Shown here piece by piece: positions 12,720 through 13,953 of a stretch of 13,953 bases of DNA (position 1 is the first letter of the stretch; each line of letters begins with the position of its first letter). The notes beneath the pieces were generated by a model. The model had not been told where the DNA came from. It ran no database searches and saw only the letters and a list, made by a program, of their open reading frames with translations. Made by a program: the position numbers and the translations under genes. This DNA is from Pedosphaera sp. (GTDB lineage: Bacteria; Verrucomicrobiota; Verrucomicrobiae; Limisphaerales; Pedosphaeraceae). The stretch covers positions 1 through 13,953 of the forward strand of contig JAQGPB010000436.1 in NCBI GenBank assembly GCA_028293265.1, written 5' to 3'.

Positions 12720-13953
12720 CTATTCGCGCAGACGGTAAAAGCGATTCGGAAACAAGCTGGCATTGCTGTCCTGGAATGACAGCCAGCCGTTCGTCAGCCC
12801 GAGGTTTCCGCTGATGGGCTGCCAGATGCTCAAATTCGTGCTGGCTTGCATTTGAAAATAATTGCTTGCGTAGTCCAAGGTGGCCACGGTTCCGGTTGAG
12901 TCGCGGAACAACCATGTAAACGTCCCATTGACCGGCCGGATAGGAGTCGCAAACACCTGCGGAATCACGACCCGCAACAGGGCATTGCTGCTCTGGGCCA
13001 GACCGACCGCGTTTGAGAGGGTGACGGAATAGAGACCGACACTCGCGCGCGCCGTATTGGTCACGGTGAAAGTCGAGTTGGTCGCCCCAACGACCGCCAC
13101 GTTGTCCTTGCTCCATTGATATTTCAATGGGGCCGTTCCGGTTCCTGTGACGCTGAAGGTCGCGTTGGTTGCAGGTGGAACCGTCTGGCTGGCCGGCTGC
13201 GCCGTGACGGCCGGAGGGATGTTGACGGTAAATGTCCCGCTCGGACCGGCAGCGGGCGCGGGATTGCCATCAATATCGGTGGCAGTATTGGCGGCGACGG
13301 AAATGCCCAAGCTTCCTTCGCCAATAATGTTTGTTACCGTCACCGTGCGAGTGCTGTTTCCGCTCCCGGAAACCACAACTGTTCCATTCGCTGTGCCGGT
13401 GCGGTTCAAGGTAACGCCGCCACTGCCCAGGGTGATCGTATTGGCGCTGGTGTAAGTGACCGTGTAAGTCACCGGCCCCGAGGAGGTGAGCTGGGTTGAC
13501 GGAGCGCTCAAGGAAACAGTCATCGGCGTAGTGATGTTCGCCGTGGTGGTCGGCTGGGTCAGGGTATAATTCCCGCTGGCAGCACCGCTGATGGTCAGCC
13601 CGGAAATCGTCACGAGTTTTCCCGAGCCCACGGAACTGCTGGCGAACGTGCCGGAAGCACCGCCCGTGTTCAGTGTAATGCTGTCTCCTGTGACTACACC
13701 TGCCAATGCTGCGGATGCAACATTGAGCGTGGCGGCGGTCGTCCCGTCGAAGGGCTTGTTTTTGGCGGTAATTCCGGTGACCGTCAGATTCGCCTTGGCA
13801 ATGGTGTAAACGAGCGTCGCGGTGGCCGAGCCGCCCAAATTAGTCGCGCCGATGGTGACGTTGAAGGTTCCATTCGTTGTGGGCGTGCCGGTAATCTGAC
13901 CATTGGACGTATTGACACTGAGACCGTTGGGCAGCCCGGAAGCGCCAAAGCTC
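12720..13953 (-). CDS. Secreted multi-Ig-domain protein, C-terminal part (5' end beyond window)
   Basis: The reverse frame is open from the window edge to a TAG at 12722-12720, giving 410 residues of the C-terminal end. In order: a putative-Ig (He_PIG-type) repeat with GLPNGLSVN, TGTPTTNGTFNVT and ATN motifs (1-51); a YDG-type repeat with a PFDGTTAATL motif and GNYTL end (52-143); a Ser/Thr/Gly-rich bacterial Ig-like domain with ATDIDGNPAPAAGPS (about 144-250); an immunoglobulin-like domain with YQWSKDN and GLYSVTLSN (about 250-333); and a tail with QASTNLSIWQ and NRFYRLRE. A tail of this form is familiar at the ends of exported verrucomicrobial proteins. Such proteins are large, exported and probably act in adhesion or polymer binding. 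No catalytic domain is in the visible part. It is convergent with the peroxidase, with 86 bp between and no clear terminator. Confidence 0.88.
   Translation of the reverse strand, partial: SFGASGLPNGLSVNTSNGQITGTPTTNGTFNVTIGATNLGGSATATLVYTIAKANLTVTGITAKNKPFDGTTAATLNVASAALAGVVTGDSITLNTGGASGTFASSSVGSGKLVTISGLTISGAASGNYTLTQPTTTANITTPMTVSLSAPSTQLTSSGPVTYTVTYTSANTITLGSGGVTLNRTGTANGTVVVSGSGNSTRTVTVTNIIGEGSLGISVAANTATDIDGNPAPAAGPSGTFTVNIPPAVTAQPASQTVPPATNATFSVTGTGTAPLKYQWSKDNVAVVGATNSTFTVTNTARASVGLYSVTLSNAVGLAQSSNALLRVVIPQVFATPIRPVNGTFTWLFRDSTGTVATLDYASNYFQMQASTNLSIWQPISGNLGLTNGWLSFQDSNASLFPNRFYRLRE

Noticed and set aside
1..13953. CRISPR arrays, tRNA/rRNA genes, integrases, transposases, prophage genes
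   Set aside because: I looked for regular direct repeats, cloverleaf-like segments and mobile-element protein motifs on both strands and saw none.

Overview
The window looks like a chromosomal segment of a GC-rich Verrucomicrobiota bacterium, probably of the Pedosphaera/Limisphaerales type. This is inference: it rests on the folP-cdaA-cdaR-glmM arrangement, palindromic intergenic repeats that recall those of such genomes, and a secreted Ig-repeat protein with a C-terminal tail that looks verrucomicrobial. No rRNA, tRNA, CRISPR array, integrase or transposase is visible.

Layout. (1) Positions 1-3487, minus strand: a tight housekeeping operon read folP (dihydropteroate synthase), cdaA (c-di-AMP synthase), cdaR (a one-domain YbbR regulator), glmM (phosphoglucosamine mutase, cut by the window edge within its last residues). 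(2) 3611-4009, minus: a glyoxalase I-like protein, separated from folP by an imperfect inverted repeat. (3) 4010-4363: a gene-free stretch packed with inverted repeats. (4) 4364-5518, minus: a secreted tetraheme cytochrome c. (5) 5570-11185, plus, divergent from it: four genes forming a redox cluster. These are a membrane-anchored flavin/NAD reductase with a C-terminal [2Fe-2S] domain, a fusion of two cyclic-nucleotide-binding domains with a four-[4Fe-4S] ferredoxin, a membrane di-heme cytochrome b, and a membrane-anchored decaheme cytochrome c with a cytoplasmic Cys-rich repeat module. A dyad symmetry lies between the divergent genes. (6) 11353-12633, plus: a diheme cytochrome c peroxidase (MauG/CcpA family) with its own strong ribosome-binding site. 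(7) 12720-13953, minus, open at the right edge: a secreted multi-Ig-domain protein.

How the genes may work together. The redox cluster reads as a complete wire: NAD(P)H to FAD to [2Fe-2S] on the inner face, through a 16-Cys ferredoxin that carries its own cyclic-nucleotide sensor, across the membrane by two b hemes, and out to a ten-heme periplasmic cytochrome. The tetraheme cytochrome and the peroxidase are possible periplasmic partners. The direction of electron flow and the final acceptor cannot be read from the sequence. I do not recognise a named system with this combination, and it is the most interesting part of the window. The c-di-AMP operon is ordinary in gene order, but its CdaR is very short.
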